NCBI GenBank assembly: GCA_003221075.1
Contig: QHUF01000173.1
Coordinates: forward strand, 1-5,792
DNA length: 5,792 nt
Source: Gemmatimonadota bacterium
Lineage (GTDB): Bacteria; Gemmatimonadota; Gemmatimonadetes; Gemmatimonadales; GWC2-71-9
Reading direction: 5' to 3'
How positions within the stretch are numbered: position 1 is the first letter of the stretch; each line of letters opens with the position of its first letter. A program made the translations under genes and the position numbers. Below the pieces are notes generated by a model. The model was given only the letters and a program-made list of their open reading frames with translations. It was not told the DNA's origin and did no database searches. This document shows positions 5,163 through 5,792 of the stretch, piece after piece.

Positions 5163-5792
5163 CTAGAGCCTCTTCAGAAATCGCATCAAAGCATACTTCT
5201 CAAACGGCGTCAACCGCTCGAACCGGTTGCGCGAGCCCCGAGCCTCTCCATCGTGCAGCTCGATGGCCTGCCTGATCGTGGTGGCGCGGCCGTCATGCAG
5301 ATATGCCGTCGCGAAGCGCAGGCCCATCAGCGGCTCCGTCCGGAACTCCGACCGCTCGGCCTGGCCGAGGCAGATGTCCGCGAGGTCGGGCCCCATGTCG
5401 TGCAGCAGCAGATCGGTGAAGGCCGGCACGACCTTGAAGCTCAGGGCGCGAACCGGATTCGCACCGGTCACGAGTGTCGGCACGTGGCAGGACGCACACC
5501 CGACTTTCCTGAACACCAGGGCGCCCTGCGTGCCCAGGATTCCGAGCGGTGCACGCGTTGGCGGCGCGAGGAAACGGACGAACGCATCGGCGGCGTCGAA
5601 CTGCTCGGCAGTGATCTCCGGTTCGGGAACCGGATCGACGCCGGGAGGGAAGGGGAAGCCGGCGACGATCTGCTCCGTCTCATTGCCGGGATTGGTGATG
5701 CCCATCTCCATGACGAACGCCTCTCCATTGAACTCGCGCAGCGTCGCCGCCTGTGCCTTGCGGCCGAACCGCCCGACGCGGCCGTCCGCCGT
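5163..5792 (-). CDS. Di-haem oxidoreductase, DUF1111 family (MauG/peroxidase-like), C-terminal part
   Basis: The frame is open from the right edge to TAG at 5165-5163, giving 209 C-terminal residues; the start and first haem site lie outside. It begins inside a family block, DGRVGRFGRKAQAATLREF, followed by MEMGITNP (visible residues 28-35). A c-type haem motif CASCH is at 99-103. Then come the DUF1111 signatures DLLLHDMGPDLAD (127-139), EFRTEPLMGLR (149-159), YLHDGRATTIRQAIELHDGEA (164-184) and a closing FEKYALMRFLKRL helix. These proteins (PF06537, COG3488) are predicted periplasmic di-haem enzymes related to bacterial cytochrome c peroxidase and MauG, passing electrons between two haems. 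Met156 within PLMGLR could be an axial ligand; this is inferred from position only. The commoner family form of this motif has Trp residues (EWRTPPLWG) as I recall it. It is convergent with the Spondin_N gene and shares its terminator. Confidence 0.92.
   Translation of the reverse strand, partial: TADGRVGRFGRKAQAATLREFNGEAFVMEMGITNPGNETEQIVAGFPFPPGVDPVPEPEITAEQFDAADAFVRFLAPPTRAPLGILGTQGALVFRKVGCASCHVPTLVTGANPVRALSFKVVPAFTDLLLHDMGPDLADICLGQAERSEFRTEPLMGLRFATAYLHDGRATTIRQAIELHDGEARGSRNRFERLTPFEKYALMRFLKRL

Overview
The window is GC-rich bacterial DNA packed with exported proteins. There are three predicted lipoproteins with clear lipoboxes, two further proteins with Sec-type signal peptides, one membrane protein, and the C-terminal part of a haem protein of an exported family. 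This points to a Gram-negative, high-GC bacterium. A DUF305 protein next to an LVIVD-repeat lipoprotein, probable leaderless genes and general protein style suggest Gemmatimonadota, but that is inference and no marker gene is present. No rRNA, tRNA, CRISPR array, insertion sequence or transposase gene was seen.

Layout. (1) Minus strand, positions 2021 down to 1: a two-gene operon. The first gene is a periplasmic DUF305 protein with a Met/His-rich centre. Eight bases after its stop begins a large LVIVD-repeat lipoprotein that runs off the left edge. Its frame has no stop over 464 codons. (2) Positions 2022-2111 are a divergent promoter region. It holds a good sigma70-like promoter for the DUF305 gene, with a perfect 12-bp palindrome in its spacer, and a -10-like box exactly placed for leaderless transcription of the plus-strand gene. 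(3) Plus strand 2112-2588: a small NTF2-like (DUF4440/SnoaL-type) lipoprotein. (4) Positions 2589-2771 are non-coding: a perfect 16-bp hairpin, an AT-rich island with a possible promoter, and a strong Shine-Dalgarno. (5) Plus strand 2772-5115: a tight three-gene operon. It encodes a DUF2167 protein, an unrecognised membrane protein with a C-terminal zinc ribbon (GTG start overlapping the previous stop), and a Spondin_N-domain lipoprotein. It ends at a strong terminator (5122-5162). (6) Minus strand 5792-5163: the C-terminal part of a di-haem oxidoreductase of the DUF1111 family (MauG/cytochrome c peroxidase-like), convergent on the same terminator.

All modules appear to act in the cell envelope. 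The DUF305/LVIVD pair may deal with metal or redox stress. The DUF2167/zinc-ribbon/Spondin_N operon is the best candidate for an undescribed envelope system, because its three products have no clear biochemical role and their tight coupling implies joint function.
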